Positions 23,962 through 33,962 are shown, numbered from the stretch's first letter. The stretch: DNA of 41,793 bases from Comamonas sp. (GCF_009360615.1 NZ_SPEY01000080.1:1-41793); one strand, 5' to 3'. The notes: generated by a model from the letters alone, not told the origin. Translations and numbers: made by a program.

Positions 23962-26076
23962 TCAAAACAGCGTCCCTCCCCTCAACGACGGAGCCCCTTC
24001 CAGGAATCCCAGCAGACCGCTGCTGCGCTGGGTGGGGCTGCCCATCGCCGACACCAGCAAGCCGGGCACTTCGGCCCACAGCGAAAACGCCTTGCGCGCC
24101 CGCGTGATGCCGGTGTAGACCAGCTCGCGGCTGAGCACGCTGCCGCCCTGTGCGGCCAGCACCAGCGCCGTGTGCTCGAACTCCGAGCCCTGGCTCTTGT
24201 GAACCGTCATGGCAAATGCGGTCTCCACGTGGGCCAGGCGCGCGGTGCTGACATGGTGCAGATGCTCGCCCTGCAGGAAATACACGCGCAGGCGCGCCGG
24301 GTCGGCGAAGCCGGGCAGCGCCATCCCGATGTCGCCATTGAACACGCCCAGCTGGGCATCGTTGCGGGTGACCATCACCGGACGGCCCCCATACCACTCG
24401 CCCTCCTTGCGTATGGCGCCCATGGCCTGCAAGGCCTGCTCCACCGCGCGGTTCAGGCCCGCCACGCCCCAGTTGCCATCGCGCACGGCGCACAGCAGGC
24501 GATAGCGGTCGAAGGCGGCCAGCACCGCCCTCACCCAGTGCTCGTGCTCGTCCTCGGTGGCAAAGCCGCCCCCCTTGCCCCATGCATGTCTTTGAAGCAC
24601 CTCGGCATAGGCGACATAGCCGGCCATGCCGCCGCGGCCTTGTACGGCGCTGCGTACCACGGCATCGACGTCGCCGCCTTCCCGCGCCCAGAGTTCGGCA
24701 TGCGGGCCGGCCTGGGTCTGGCTGCGCAGCAGCGCCATGGCAGCAGGTGCATCGCCAGCATTCACCGCCTGTGCCAGCTGACCGATGGGGCCGCCAAAGC
24801 GGCGGCTCTCGCGCAGCATGACGGTGTGCTGGGCCAGCGGCAAGGCCCTGGCCGGTGCCAGATACTGCGCGGGCATCGGCTGGCCCGTCACGCGCTCGGC
24901 ATAGGCTGCAGTGTCCGGTGCGTAATGGCCCCGCTGCGCATCGCGGCACAGATCGCCCAGCACGGCACCGGCCTCCACCGAGGCGAGCTGATCCTTGTCG
25001 CCCAACAGAATCAGGCGCGCCGTGGGCGGCAGGGCCTGCAGCAGCGCGGCCATCATTTCGAGGTGGATCATGGAGGCCTCATCGACAATGAGCACATCCA
25101 CATCCAGCGGGTTGCCTGCGTGGTGGGCAAAGCGCCGCGTATCGGGCCTGGCGCCCAGCAACGAATGCAGGGTGCGTGCCGCGCCCATGCGCTTGACCAG
25201 CGCCTCCAGGTCCAGCTCGCCGCCCACGGCCTCCTTCAGCTCCAGCAACGAGCTGTCGATGGACTGCTTGAGCCGTGCCGCCGCCTTGCCGGTCGGCGCA
25301 GCCAGCGCGACGCGCAGCTGGGCGGCATCCGGTGCCGTGACAAACAGCAGCGCCAGCAGCCGGGCCGCCGTGTAGGTCTTGCCGGTACCTGGCCCGCCGG
25401 TGATGACGGACAGCCGCCCGCGCAGCGCCAGTGCGCAAGCCAGCTTTTGCCAGTCCACCGCATTCGCGGCAGCAGCGGGCGCATTGAAAAGCCGTCCCAG
25501 CCATTCGCGCACCCTGGGCTCGTCGAGCACCGCCGCATCGGTCGCCGTGCGCTGGGCGATGTGCGCGGCCACGCTGCGCTCGTAGTCCCAGTAGCGGCGC
25601 AGATACAGCAAGGGCGCAGCGCCATCCAGCAGCACCAGCGGCTGGCCCCGGTCTGCGGCTGCCGCGCCCGGCTGCACGACGCGCACCACGGGGCTGCGGC
25701 GCAGCGCCCGGAGCCAGTCGGCCAGCCGGCCGGGCAATTGCTCCCAAAGCGACCGCTGCAGCCGCTCGGCCTCCTTGGGCCAGGCGAGAATCTGGTTGGG
25801 ATCGCCTGCCAGCGCCCGCAAGGGCAGACAGCTGTGACCGCGCCCCTCCATCTGCGCCAGCACGGCCGTGGCCACCAGCAGTGCAGGCCCGGCCTCGGCG
25901 TCCTGTTCAGCCACAAAGGCCGCCAGGGCGCTGTCCAGGCGGCGCAGCAGGCCCGCATCGGCCAGACGCTCCAGCGCGGCAAGCCAGTCCGTGACGCTCG
26001 GCGCCATCGTGTCGCCATTTCCAGGGTCTGCAAACAGGTCCAGCGTCTGCAGATCGGCTTTGCGGCGGCCCTTCAT
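23962..26076 (-). CDS. recD: Exodeoxyribonuclease V alpha subunit, RecD
   Basis: 704 residues, the fast 5'-3' superfamily 1B helicase of RecBCD. The N-terminal 150 residues are the RecB-contact domain. Walker A is GGPGTGKT at 227-234; the later VLIVDEASMIHLEMMAALLQAL is Walker B/motif II and ILLGDKDQLASVEAGAVLGDL is motif III. The C-terminal SH3-like and motif VI part includes AFAMTVHKSQGSEFEH and VYTGITRARKAFSLW. The start is fixed by AAGGAGGTG upstream, itself inside recB, and overlaps the recB stop as ATGA, so translation is coupled. Third gene of the recC-recB-recD operon; the usual E. coli order is recC-ptrA-recB-recD, so the ptr protease gene is absent here. Confidence 0.96.
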   Translation of the reverse strand: MKGRRKADLQTLDLFADPGNGDTMAPSVTDWLAALERLADAGLLRRLDSALAAFVAEQDAEAGPALLVATAVLAQMEGRGHSCLPLRALAGDPNQILAWPKEAERLQRSLWEQLPGRLADWLRALRRSPVVRVVQPGAAAADRGQPLVLLDGAAPLLYLRRYWDYERSVAAHIAQRTATDAAVLDEPRVREWLGRLFNAPAAAANAVDWQKLACALALRGRLSVITGGPGTGKTYTAARLLALLFVTAPDAAQLRVALAAPTGKAAARLKQSIDSSLLELKEAVGGELDLEALVKRMGAARTLHSLLGARPDTRRFAHHAGNPLDVDVLIVDEASMIHLEMMAALLQALPPTARLILLGDKDQLASVEAGAVLGDLCRDAQRGHYAPDTAAYAERVTGQPMPAQYLAPARALPLAQHTVMLRESRRFGGPIGQLAQAVNAGDAPAAMALLRSQTQAGPHAELWAREGGDVDAVVRSAVQGRGGMAGYVAYAEVLQRHAWGKGGGFATEDEHEHWVRAVLAAFDRYRLLCAVRDGNWGVAGLNRAVEQALQAMGAIRKEGEWYGGRPVMVTRNDAQLGVFNGDIGMALPGFADPARLRVYFLQGEHLHHVSTARLAHVETAFAMTVHKSQGSEFEHTALVLAAQGGSVLSRELVYTGITRARKAFSLWAEVPGLLVSAMGSPTQRSSGLLGFLEGAPSLRGGTLF

Positions 26077-29000
26077 GGCTGCACCTCCTTCGAGACGTTC
26101 TCGCTGCCGCCAAGCAGCGCCTGCAGCGCTTGCAGCAGCGCCAGCGGCGGCTTCAGCACATGCATGCCGGCAGCCTCTCCATCGAGGCCGCGCAGGAAGA
26201 AATAGAGCGCGCCACCCAGTTGTTCCCGGGGGTCGTAGGCCGCGCCCAGCCGGCTTTGCAGCAAACGGTGCAAAGCCAGCAGATACAGCGCTGCCTGCAC
26301 GTCATAGCGGTGCTGGAGCATGGCCTGCTCCAGCGACTGGGGTGCGTAGGCCGCGCCGTCCAGGCCCAGGTGGTTCGTCTTGTAGTCCAGCACCCAGTAA
26401 CGGCCGTCATGGTGAAACACCAGGTCGGCAAAGCCCATCAGCATGCCGTGCAGCTCGCGCTCGGGAAGCACCGGGCGCGGCTGGCCTGGCAAGATGTGCC
26501 GGCGGCACAGTGCGTCGATGTGCGGAGCCGACAAACGCCGCGCCGGCAGCCAGAACTCCATCTCGGGCAGCAGCGCATCGCCGTCTCCCAGCTGTGACAG
26601 CGAGACACCGAGCGGTGCCAGGGGCTGGTGCACCACGGCGCGCAGCCACTGCAGCACATCGGCCGCCTGCTCCTTGCGGCCCGCGCGCTCGCAGCGGCGC
26701 AGCAGGCGGGCCGCCAGCGGCTCGCTGTTGTCGGGATCATCCCGGGACTGCAGCGCAAAGCCCTCTGCGGCCAGCCATTCCAGCTGGTCGTGCAGGAAAT
26801 TGCCCACCACCGGGCCGCGCATGAAGCGATGCCAGACCGCAGCGTCGCTGCGCGCTCCGGCGGCGGCCCCGCTCAAGGCGGGCAGGGCGATCATCACGTC
26901 ATCGATGACATCCAGGTCCGGCAGGGCCTCCCTGGCCTGCAGCGCACGCTCGTCCTCGGCGGGACTTTGCGGGGCCACCGGCAGGACCGGCAGGCTGGGT
27001 GCGGCCATGGCGCGCGTCAGCGATGAAAAGCTGCCGATGCCCCAGCGGCGGTCGAACTGCGCCGCATACACGGGCGCGGCGGCCAGTGCGGGCAAGGCCT
27101 GGGAGGGAACATAGCGCGAGGGCAGGGGCAGCTCGGCCGGCAAATCCACGACGGCGATGTGCGTGCAGCGCTCGCCCAGCGCCTGGATGCTGGCGCGCCA
27201 GCCGGCAGCGGACTGCGAGACAGCTCCGGCCAGCAGATAGCCCGCAGCCCCCTGTTCGTTCGCACAGTTTTTGCCATGACCACGCTTCATGGGGGCCAGC
27301 CCCATCCACAGCGCATGGCGCGGGCGGGTCAGCGCCACATAGAGCAGGCGCAGATCCTCGCGCAGGCGCTCCTTGTCGGCCTGCGCCAGCTGCGCATCGT
27401 CGTAGTCCAGCACCAGCTCGCGCGCGGGGGCACCATCGGTCTGCACCGGCAACGACAGATAGGCAGCCTTGCCATCCACGGGCCGGAAGCTGCCGCCGAA
27501 CGGCAGGCAGACCAGCGGATACTCCAGCCCCTTGCTCTTGTGCACGGTGACGACCTTGACCAGATCGGCATCCGATTCCAGCCGCACGATCTGCGCATCG
27601 CCGGCCGCACCCGGGTTCTCGATCTGGGTGGCCAGCCAGCGGATCAGCGCCTGCTCGCCCTCCAACTCGGCACTCGCTGCTTGCAGCAGCTCGGCCAGAT
27701 GCAGATAGTTGGTCAGGCGGCGCTCGCCGCCCGCGTCCTGCAGCCAGCGTGCCGGCAATTCAAAGCGGTACAGGGTCTGGCGCAGCATGGCCAGCACGCC
27801 CAGGCGCAGCCAGAGGCTGTGCAGCTCCTTGAGCAGTTCGCTGCGCGCGTCGAAGGCCTCGTCATCGCTGGCCAGCCAGGCCAGCTCGTCAAACGACAGC
27901 CCCATCATGGGCGTGGCCAGGCCGGCGCGCACGGCCAGTCCGTCCAGGGGGGCGGCCACGGCACGCAGCCACAGCAGCAGATCCTGTGCCTCGCCGCTGG
28001 CGAAGACCGAGTCCTGATCGGAGAGATAGACCGAGGCCACATCGCGCCGCGCCAGCGCGCGGCGCACGGCCGTGGCCTCCTTGCCGGTGCGCACCAGCAC
28101 CGCGATGTCGGCCGGGCGCAGGCGCTGCAGCGGCTGATCGCACTGGACAAAGCCCGTGCCGCCGTCCGTCAGCCATTGCACGATCTGGCTGGCACAGAAC
28201 TCCGCCCCACGGCGGCGGATGTCGTCATTGCTCAGCGGCGCATCGCTGCTGCCATCCCAGGCAATGGTCAGCGCGGCCATGCGCTGGCGGCCCTGCATCA
28301 GCAGCTCCTTGCGGCCATTCGCCCGGACGCTCTCGAACGGCAGCGGATTGCTCTGCCCGGCACGGAACATGAAGGCGCCCTCGCCTTCGCGCACTTCGGC
28401 CTGCACAAACCATTGGTTGACTGCATCGACCAGCGCCTGGGTGGATCGGAAATTGGTGTCCAGCACATAGTGGCGGCCCTCGGTCGCCTGTCTGGCCTGC
28501 AGATAGCTGTAGATGTCCGCGCCACGAAAGCCGTAGATGGACTGCTTGGGGTCGCCGATGAGCAGCAGCGCGCTGTCCGCGCGGTTGTCGGCCGTGCGAT
28601 AGATCTGGTCGAACAGCCGGTATTGCAGTGGCGAGGTGTCCTGAAACTCGTCGATCAGCGCCACCGGATACTGGGCCAGAATGCCTGCCTGCAGTGCAGG
28701 GCCGTTGTCGCCGGCCAGGGCAGCATCCAGGCGCTGCAGCATATCGGCAAAACCGAAGGTGCCGGCCTGGCGCTTGAGCCACAGCAGGCGCTGCCGCACA
28801 TGGACGGCCGCATGCAGGCGCAGCGCCACATGCAGGGACGGCAGTTGCGCCAGGGCCTGCAGCAGTTGCTCCAGCTCGGCAAACTCGACAGGCAGCAGCA
28901 AGTCCATGGTCGAGCCCTTGAAGGCCTCGGCCATGCCTTCGGGGCACAGACGCTTGCGGGCGGAGTCGCTGAGTTCCAGAGGCTGGTTCAGTGGGTCTTG

Positions 29001-29876
29001 CGCCCAAACGGTCAGCGCCGCAAACCAGCCTGTGTAGTAGCGAGCCTGCAGCTTTCGCTTGTCCCACAGCGCGGCGCGGCCGTCTAGTTCACCCTCAATC
29101 CAGCGCAACATGCGCTCGGCCTTGGCTTCCCAGCCATCGGCAAGCACTTGCAGTCGCTGCGCACGCTCTGCACGTGTCTGCGTAATGCATTCGCCCAACG
29201 ACCCGACACCTGCCACAGCGGGCACGTTTTCGCGCAGCAGCGATTGCATGTCTTTGACCAGCGCATGCACATCGGGCCAGACCTGCAGCGCCACCTCCAG
29301 CTCGTCGCCCGACAGCGGGTAGCACTGCTGGCGCCAGTAATCCTGGGCCGCCTCGGTCTGGCGCCGGCCTTCATCGGCCTCCAGCGTTTCATCAAACAGA
29401 TTGCCGCTGTCGAAGGCATGCTCGCGCAGCATGCGCTGGCACCAGGCGTCGATGGTGTGAATGGCGGCATCGTCCATGCACTGCGCCGCCATGTCCAGCC
29501 GCCAGGCTGCTGCGTCGCGCTCCGCGCCTTCGGCATAGGCATCGCGCAGATCGCGCAGGAAGCTGTCGTGGGCAGCCGGTTCGGCCTCGCCGCGAAAGCA
29601 CTGCACGGCCTCGATCAGTCGGGCACGGATGCGGTCCGACAGCTCGCGCGTGGCCGCGCGCGTGAAGGTCATGACCAGGATATCGGGCGGCATCAAGGCC
29701 CGGGCAAAGCCCTTGTCTGCGCCATGGCCCAGCACCAGCCGCAGATACAGCGCGGCAATGGTCCAGGTCTTGCCAGTGCCCGCGCTGGCTTCGATCAGCC
29801 GCGAGCCCCAGAGCGGGAAATGCAGGGGCTGCAGGGGCTGGCTGCCGGCCAGCATCGGGTGGGCGGGCGTGCTCAT
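26073..29876 (-). CDS. recB: Exodeoxyribonuclease V beta subunit, RecB
   Basis: 1267 residues: the 3'-5' helicase and only nuclease of RecBCD. Walker A is EASAGTGKT (residues 29-37); VALIDEFQDTSPLQYRLFDQIY is motif II; KGLEYPLVCLPF and LRLLYVALTRPRHALWMG are motifs V-VI. The C-terminal nuclease domain has GFADLVFHHDGRYWVLDYKTN, whose Asp1151, Asp1164 and Lys1166 correspond to the metal-binding and catalytic residues of E. coli RecB, so nuclease activity should be intact. Start ATG 29876 has AAGGAGA about 7 nt upstream; it overlaps the recC stop by ATGA. The long, unbroken frame makes this certain. Confidence 0.97.
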   Translation of the reverse strand: MSTPAHPMLAGSQPLQPLHFPLWGSRLIEASAGTGKTWTIAALYLRLVLGHGADKGFARALMPPDILVMTFTRAATRELSDRIRARLIEAVQCFRGEAEPAAHDSFLRDLRDAYAEGAERDAAAWRLDMAAQCMDDAAIHTIDAWCQRMLREHAFDSGNLFDETLEADEGRRQTEAAQDYWRQQCYPLSGDELEVALQVWPDVHALVKDMQSLLRENVPAVAGVGSLGECITQTRAERAQRLQVLADGWEAKAERMLRWIEGELDGRAALWDKRKLQARYYTGWFAALTVWAQDPLNQPLELSDSARKRLCPEGMAEAFKGSTMDLLLPVEFAELEQLLQALAQLPSLHVALRLHAAVHVRQRLLWLKRQAGTFGFADMLQRLDAALAGDNGPALQAGILAQYPVALIDEFQDTSPLQYRLFDQIYRTADNRADSALLLIGDPKQSIYGFRGADIYSYLQARQATEGRHYVLDTNFRSTQALVDAVNQWFVQAEVREGEGAFMFRAGQSNPLPFESVRANGRKELLMQGRQRMAALTIAWDGSSDAPLSNDDIRRRGAEFCASQIVQWLTDGGTGFVQCDQPLQRLRPADIAVLVRTGKEATAVRRALARRDVASVYLSDQDSVFASGEAQDLLLWLRAVAAPLDGLAVRAGLATPMMGLSFDELAWLASDDEAFDARSELLKELHSLWLRLGVLAMLRQTLYRFELPARWLQDAGGERRLTNYLHLAELLQAASAELEGEQALIRWLATQIENPGAAGDAQIVRLESDADLVKVVTVHKSKGLEYPLVCLPFGGSFRPVDGKAAYLSLPVQTDGAPARELVLDYDDAQLAQADKERLREDLRLLYVALTRPRHALWMGLAPMKRGHGKNCANEQGAAGYLLAGAVSQSAAGWRASIQALGERCTHIAVVDLPAELPLPSRYVPSQALPALAAAPVYAAQFDRRWGIGSFSSLTRAMAAPSLPVLPVAPQSPAEDERALQAREALPDLDVIDDVMIALPALSGAAAGARSDAAVWHRFMRGPVVGNFLHDQLEWLAAEGFALQSRDDPDNSEPLAARLLRRCERAGRKEQAADVLQWLRAVVHQPLAPLGVSLSQLGDGDALLPEMEFWLPARRLSAPHIDALCRRHILPGQPRPVLPERELHGMLMGFADLVFHHDGRYWVLDYKTNHLGLDGAAYAPQSLEQAMLQHRYDVQAALYLLALHRLLQSRLGAAYDPREQLGGALYFFLRGLDGEAAGMHVLKPPLALLQALQALLGGSENVSKEVQP

Positions 29877-32800
29877 GCCGGCTCTCCTTGTGGTGTTGCT
29901 TCGCCCGGCATCCCTGGCAGACCTTCGGTCTGCACCTGCGCGGCCAGCCAGTCATGCAGCGGGCCATAGACCTCCTTGGCCAGCGCGTGAAAGCGCAGAT
30001 CGGCTGTCAGCGCCTCCCAGTCGGGGTAGCAGCGCGCCCAGCTGGGGTCTTCGCATTCGCCGCCCCGCAGGTAGCCGCCCTCGTAGGCCTGGGCGGCAGC
30101 GCTCAGATCGTCACGACCCGCTGCGATGGCGCTCTGAAGAGGCAGCGGCAAGGGCTCGTTCTGGCCCGCCAGCCACAGCTGCATCAAGGCCTGCAAGCGC
30201 TGCGTGGCCACCTCGGGTGCCAGCGGCTGCACCCAGACCTGGGTGTCGCGTGCGATCACGCCCATCCACGTGTCGGTGCCCGTGCTCGAAAGCGCCAGAC
30301 TGCGCACATAGGCAGGCAGCAGCTTGTGGGCCTGCAACTCGCCTTTTGGGCTCAGCAGCGTGCGTGGCTCCAGCGCGAGCCAGCAGCGGCCGCCGCGCGC
30401 ATCCGACAGCAGCTCTTGGCGCTCCTGCAAGCCATCCATCCAATCGTCCAGCGTGACCGCACCGGCGTGCAGCAACAGCCGCTCACGCGGCGCCGCATGG
30501 GGCCATCGCCGCATCTGTTGCTGCCAGGCCAGCAGCGACGGCGTGGCCTGGGCCTGCAAGGCCTCGACCTCGCGCCTGCCAAGACCTGCCAGCGGCAGCA
30601 CACCGGCACGTGCAAGCCGCTGCACCTGGCGCCGTACCTGCAGTCCCACGTCCAGCGCCACATCGTGCGCCAGTTGCGTGCGCACGCCCTGCTGCAGCTG
30701 CTGGATCAGGCCGTATGCGGTCAGGCCATCGACGCTGAAAAGCTCATCGTCCTCCAGCAGTTCCTCGTGCTGCTCAAAGCGAACCTGCAGGCGGTTGCGC
30801 AGAAAGCTGCGAGCCGGATGGCGCAGAAAGTCCGTCAGGCGCGCCAGCGTCAGCGGCACCTCGGGGTCAGGCTCGAAGGCGGCCACGCACGGCAAGGCCT
30901 GCGCTGCCTGCGGCTCATGCGCGCCATACCATTCGCGTGCGAAGGTCGAAAGCCCCGAATCCCGTTCGAAATAGCGGCGGCTGAAGGGCTGCAAAGGATG
31001 CTGGCAGGTGCGCTGGGCCAGCAGCAGATGACCTCGCTCGCTGGCGGAAAGGCCTGCGCTGCCCTCGCCCTGCCAGCCCTGGCGCAGATAGTCGCGCAAC
31101 TGGGAGACCAGCACCGATGGGGGTTGCTCGCTGTTGTCGCGCACATGGCGACCGGCCCAGCTGATATAGAGCTTGCTGCGGGCCGACAGCAAGGCGTCCA
31201 GCATCAGCTGACGGTCATCGTCGCGACGTGCGCGGTCGCCCGGGCGCTGCTGGCCGGGCACGGCCATCAGATCGAAGTCCACGCGCATGGCGCGGCGGGG
31301 GTAATCGCCATCGTTCATGCCCAGCAGGCACACCACTTCGAAGGGAATTGCACGCATGGGCATCAGCGTGCAGAAAGTCACGCCGCCGGCGCGGAAACGC
31401 TGGTTGAGCGCGGGTTCGGACAGGGCCTGCAACCAGGCTTCCTGCGCCACTTCCAGCGGGATCATCGCCTCGAACCCTGCTTGCTCGCAGGCAGCCTGCC
31501 AGCCCACCAGCGCCGTATCGAGTGCGGCGCACAAGGCCTGATCTTCATCGCCCTGCGCAACAAAGAAGTCGTCCATCAAGCGGCGAAAACGCTGGGCCCA
31601 GACCTCGGGGGCCGCCGCTTCGCGCGCCGTTTGCCACCACTGCAGCATGCGGCCCAGCAGGCTGGCCAGTGATCCGGCCAGCTCGGCCGTCAGGCCACCC
31701 ACTTCGTCATAGGGCTCCAGGTCGGCAAAGGTCTGCGCCGGCTCTGCGGCCGCCTCCGGCGCCGGCCCGCAGGCATAGCCCAGCAGCATGCGGCGCAGCC
31801 CGAACCAGGCGCTGTTGGGGTCACCGCACGCGGCCAGACCCAGCTGGGCCCGCTGCGCATGGTTGAGCCCCCAGCGAATGCCCGCACCGGCCATCCAGCG
31901 CGTGAGCTGGGGCAGATCGTCGGTCGCCAGTCCCACGCGCGCCGCCACCGCGGGGACATCGAGCAGATCGCACAGTTCGCTCAGACGGCAGCGTTGCTGC
32001 GGCAGCCTGAGCAGCCATTGCAGCGCCGTCACCAGCGGACTGCTGGCGCGCGCTCCCACGTCGGCAATATCGAACGGAATATGGCGCGCATCGTGGCGAC
32101 CGTACTGACCGAACACGGCGCGGATGGCGGGAGCCGCCTCTTCGATCGACGGAAGCATGACGACCACCTCGCGGGGCGCCAGTGCTGCGCGGCCCTCGGC
32201 GGCAGGCTCGGCAAGCCATTTCAGCAGTTGGTCATGCAGCACTTCGAGCTCGCGCACCAGGCCATGGGCCTTGTGAAAGACGATGGACTGGTCGGCCGCC
32301 GCGATCTCGACCGGCGGGTGTTCCGACATGGGCACCAGATCGCGAATGCGCTGCTGCACCTGGACCAGCAACGGTGCATCGATCAACTCGCCTGCGTCGT
32401 CCTCGTCATACACATCCACACGCGGCCAGCCCCATTGCACGGCGGTGTCGCCCGTGGTATCGAAGGCATCGAGCTGGCGCACATAGTCCCGGCTCTGCCG
32501 CCCCCAGGCCGCCAGCAGCGGATGGGCATGGGCGTGCATGGCGGCCAAAGAAATCTGTGCCAGGTCCTTGCCGCCCCGGTCGGCATGGCGGCGGCGCTGC
32601 TGGCGCAGCAGCTCGCGCCCGTCGATGGCATCGGCCCAGTGAAAGCGGCAGGGGTTGGGCACGGCAATCAGCACCTGGCTGTGCTGGGCTATGCCGCTCA
32701 GGAACTGCATCAGAGACAGCGGCATCTGGCTCATGCCGAACACCACCACGCGGCGCGCCAGCGGCGTGACCGGCGGCTGGCCGCTGTGCAGCGCATCCAG

Positions 32801-33454
32801 AATCCGCGCCAGCAAGGCCGGACGGGTTGCGGCACGTTCCTGTTCATCGAGCTCGGCCAGCACCTTGCGCCACAGCCGGGGCTGCCAGCACTGCCCTTCG
32901 GGCACGGGCGCGTCGGGGCGCCCTTCCGTGCGCAGCACATCCTCGCCCCGCTCCCAGGCCGCCAGCCAGTCAGCGCGGTAGATCTGATACTGATCGAACA
33001 GGTCGGCCAGCTTTTCGGCCAGTTGCAGCAGGCGCTGCGGCTCGCCAGGGCGCAGAAAGTTGGCAATGGGCGCAAACCCAGGTTCGTCCAGGCACTGTGG
33101 CAGCACACGCATCAGGCGCCAGATCATCGGCGTCTTGTCCAGCGGCGATTCGCGCGGCACCTCGTGCCGGCCCAGCATCTGACGATAGCTGCGCCAGACA
33201 AAGCGCGCCGGCAACTCGACCTGCACGGCGGCACACACGCCCTGCTGCTCGGCCATGCGCATCTTGAACCACTCGGCCATGCCGTTGCTTTGCACCAGCA
33301 CGATCTCGGGCTCCAGCGCCTGCAAGGGATGCGCCGCCAGCCAGGCCAGCACGGTATCGGCCAGCGCCTCGGTCTGGTTGCCGTGAATGGCGATCAGGCC
33401 CGGCTGCCAGTTCGCTGCCGGTTGCGACGCCCTTGGTTGCTGATCTGCTGTCAC
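29873..33454 (-). CDS. recC: Exodeoxyribonuclease V gamma subunit, RecC
   Basis: 1193 residues, the scaffold subunit of RecBCD that splits the duplex and recognises Chi. Start is a GTG codon at 33452-33454 with AGGAG 5 nt upstream; no ATG fits better. The first 200 residues contain VLVQSNGMAEWFKMRMAEQQGVCA and WRSYRQML, the inactivated helicase fold of RecC; the middle has VVFGMSQMPLSLMQFL and VVVMLPSIEEAAPAI, and the C-terminal part RPGDRARRDDDRQLMLDALLSARSKLYISWAG is the conserved core that forms the 3' channel. It is the first gene of the minus-strand operon; 269 bp upstream lie the tRNA-Phe genes and their terminators, so the promoter must be in 33455-33683. Confidence 0.96.
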   Translation of the reverse strand: MTADQQPRASQPAANWQPGLIAIHGNQTEALADTVLAWLAAHPLQALEPEIVLVQSNGMAEWFKMRMAEQQGVCAAVQVELPARFVWRSYRQMLGRHEVPRESPLDKTPMIWRLMRVLPQCLDEPGFAPIANFLRPGEPQRLLQLAEKLADLFDQYQIYRADWLAAWERGEDVLRTEGRPDAPVPEGQCWQPRLWRKVLAELDEQERAATRPALLARILDALHSGQPPVTPLARRVVVFGMSQMPLSLMQFLSGIAQHSQVLIAVPNPCRFHWADAIDGRELLRQQRRRHADRGGKDLAQISLAAMHAHAHPLLAAWGRQSRDYVRQLDAFDTTGDTAVQWGWPRVDVYDEDDAGELIDAPLLVQVQQRIRDLVPMSEHPPVEIAAADQSIVFHKAHGLVRELEVLHDQLLKWLAEPAAEGRAALAPREVVVMLPSIEEAAPAIRAVFGQYGRHDARHIPFDIADVGARASSPLVTALQWLLRLPQQRCRLSELCDLLDVPAVAARVGLATDDLPQLTRWMAGAGIRWGLNHAQRAQLGLAACGDPNSAWFGLRRMLLGYACGPAPEAAAEPAQTFADLEPYDEVGGLTAELAGSLASLLGRMLQWWQTAREAAAPEVWAQRFRRLMDDFFVAQGDEDQALCAALDTALVGWQAACEQAGFEAMIPLEVAQEAWLQALSEPALNQRFRAGGVTFCTLMPMRAIPFEVVCLLGMNDGDYPRRAMRVDFDLMAVPGQQRPGDRARRDDDRQLMLDALLSARSKLYISWAGRHVRDNSEQPPSVLVSQLRDYLRQGWQGEGSAGLSASERGHLLLAQRTCQHPLQPFSRRYFERDSGLSTFAREWYGAHEPQAAQALPCVAAFEPDPEVPLTLARLTDFLRHPARSFLRNRLQVRFEQHEELLEDDELFSVDGLTAYGLIQQLQQGVRTQLAHDVALDVGLQVRRQVQRLARAGVLPLAGLGRREVEALQAQATPSLLAWQQQMRRWPHAAPRERLLLHAGAVTLDDWMDGLQERQELLSDARGGRCWLALEPRTLLSPKGELQAHKLLPAYVRSLALSSTGTDTWMGVIARDTQVWVQPLAPEVATQRLQALMQLWLAGQNEPLPLPLQSAIAAGRDDLSAAAQAYEGGYLRGGECEDPSWARCYPDWEALTADLRFHALAKEVYGPLHDWLAAQVQTEGLPGMPGEATPQGEPA

Positions 33455-33683
33455 ACACGCTCCTGTGCCTGTCCGTGCACGATGAAAGCTGCAAGCTTAA
33501 CGGCAGCGGCTGACGGCAGCCGGCATGCAAGCCGTATCGACGCAAAAGGCGGTGGCGCAACCCGCAAAGCAAACGGGATGGAAACAATGCGAAATCTGGC
33601 CAAGACAGCCGCCAGCCACTCTGCTTTTGTTGCCAACGGACAAGACTGCCCGCTGCGGACAGGAAGACCTAGGCAGCGGCCAG

Positions 33684-33717
33684 AAAAAAGCCCTGGATCA
33701 TTGCTGATCCAGGGCTT
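33684..33717 (-). terminator. Terminator of tRNA-Phe copy 1
   Basis: A perfect 13-bp stem, AAGCCCTGGATCA with TGATCCAGGGCTT (33688-33717), closes a 4-nt loop. Read on the minus strand, the stem runs directly into TTTTTT (33684-33689 complement). It begins 6 nt after the CCA end of the tRNA. Confidence 0.93.
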
Positions 33718-33723
33718 GATGTC

Positions 33724-33799
33724 TGGTGGCCTGGGACGGAATCGAACCGCCGACACAAGGATTTTCAATCCTCTGCTCTACCGACTGAGCTACCGGGCC
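33724..33799 (-). tRNA. tRNA-Phe (GAA), copy 1
   Basis: 76 nt including an encoded CCA. Acceptor GGCCCGG pairs with CCAGGCC; D-arm GCTC/GAGC; anticodon arm GAGGA-TTGAAAA-TCCTT with anticodon GAA; T-arm GGCGG-TTCGATT-CCGTC; discriminator A. Pair 5-68 is a C-A mismatch in the gene sequence. The sequence is identical to copy 2 across the whole tRNA as far as I can read. It lies downstream of copy 2 on the minus strand, with a separate TATAAT box at 33836-33841. Confidence 0.97.
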
Positions 33800-33835
33800 T
33801 TTGCTGTTCGGCAGCTTTAATTTGCCGAAGCAGCG

Positions 33836-33841
33836 ATTATA
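33836..33841 (-). promoter_or_regulatory. Candidate -10 box of tRNA-Phe copy 1
   Basis: TATAAT on the minus strand, 37 nt before the tRNA 5' end, inside a stretch (GCCTATAATCG...GCTTCGGCA) that is shared with the region before copy 2. No convincing -35 box at 16-18 bp. Listed as a likely promoter because it is conserved between the two copies. Confidence 0.5.
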
Positions 33842-33924
33842 GGCCTATTTTTCAGTGCCCTGCTGCGTCCGAAGGATTCAGCCCGTCTGCAATGCAGACA
33901 GGAAGGCATCAGGCCCAGAAGCAG

Positions 33925-33956
33925 AAAAACCCTGCATCATTGCTGACACAGGGTTT
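33925..33956 (-). terminator. Terminator of tRNA-Phe copy 2
   Basis: AAACCCTG (33927-33934) pairs with CAGGGTTT (33949-33956); inside, TCA/TGA close the same TTGC loop seen in copy 1. Read on the minus strand, the stem runs into a short U tract. It is a weaker relative of the copy-1 terminator and begins 6 nt after the tRNA end. Confidence 0.8.
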
Positions 33957-33962
33957 CAAAAC

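Noticed and set aside
23940..23975. ATCAGCTATCAAAAC next to the recD stop as a further copy of the 18981-19062 element
   Set aside because: Only about eight bases are similar and there is no second inverted end, so it cannot be distinguished from chance.
31859..33820. Plus-strand open frame of 653 codons over recC and the first tRNA
   Set aside because: It is antisense to recC, continues into a tRNA and has no domain. The antisense frames at 10321-12501, 23704-26205, 27159-29087, 29888-31672 and 8084-9922 are rejected for the same reason.
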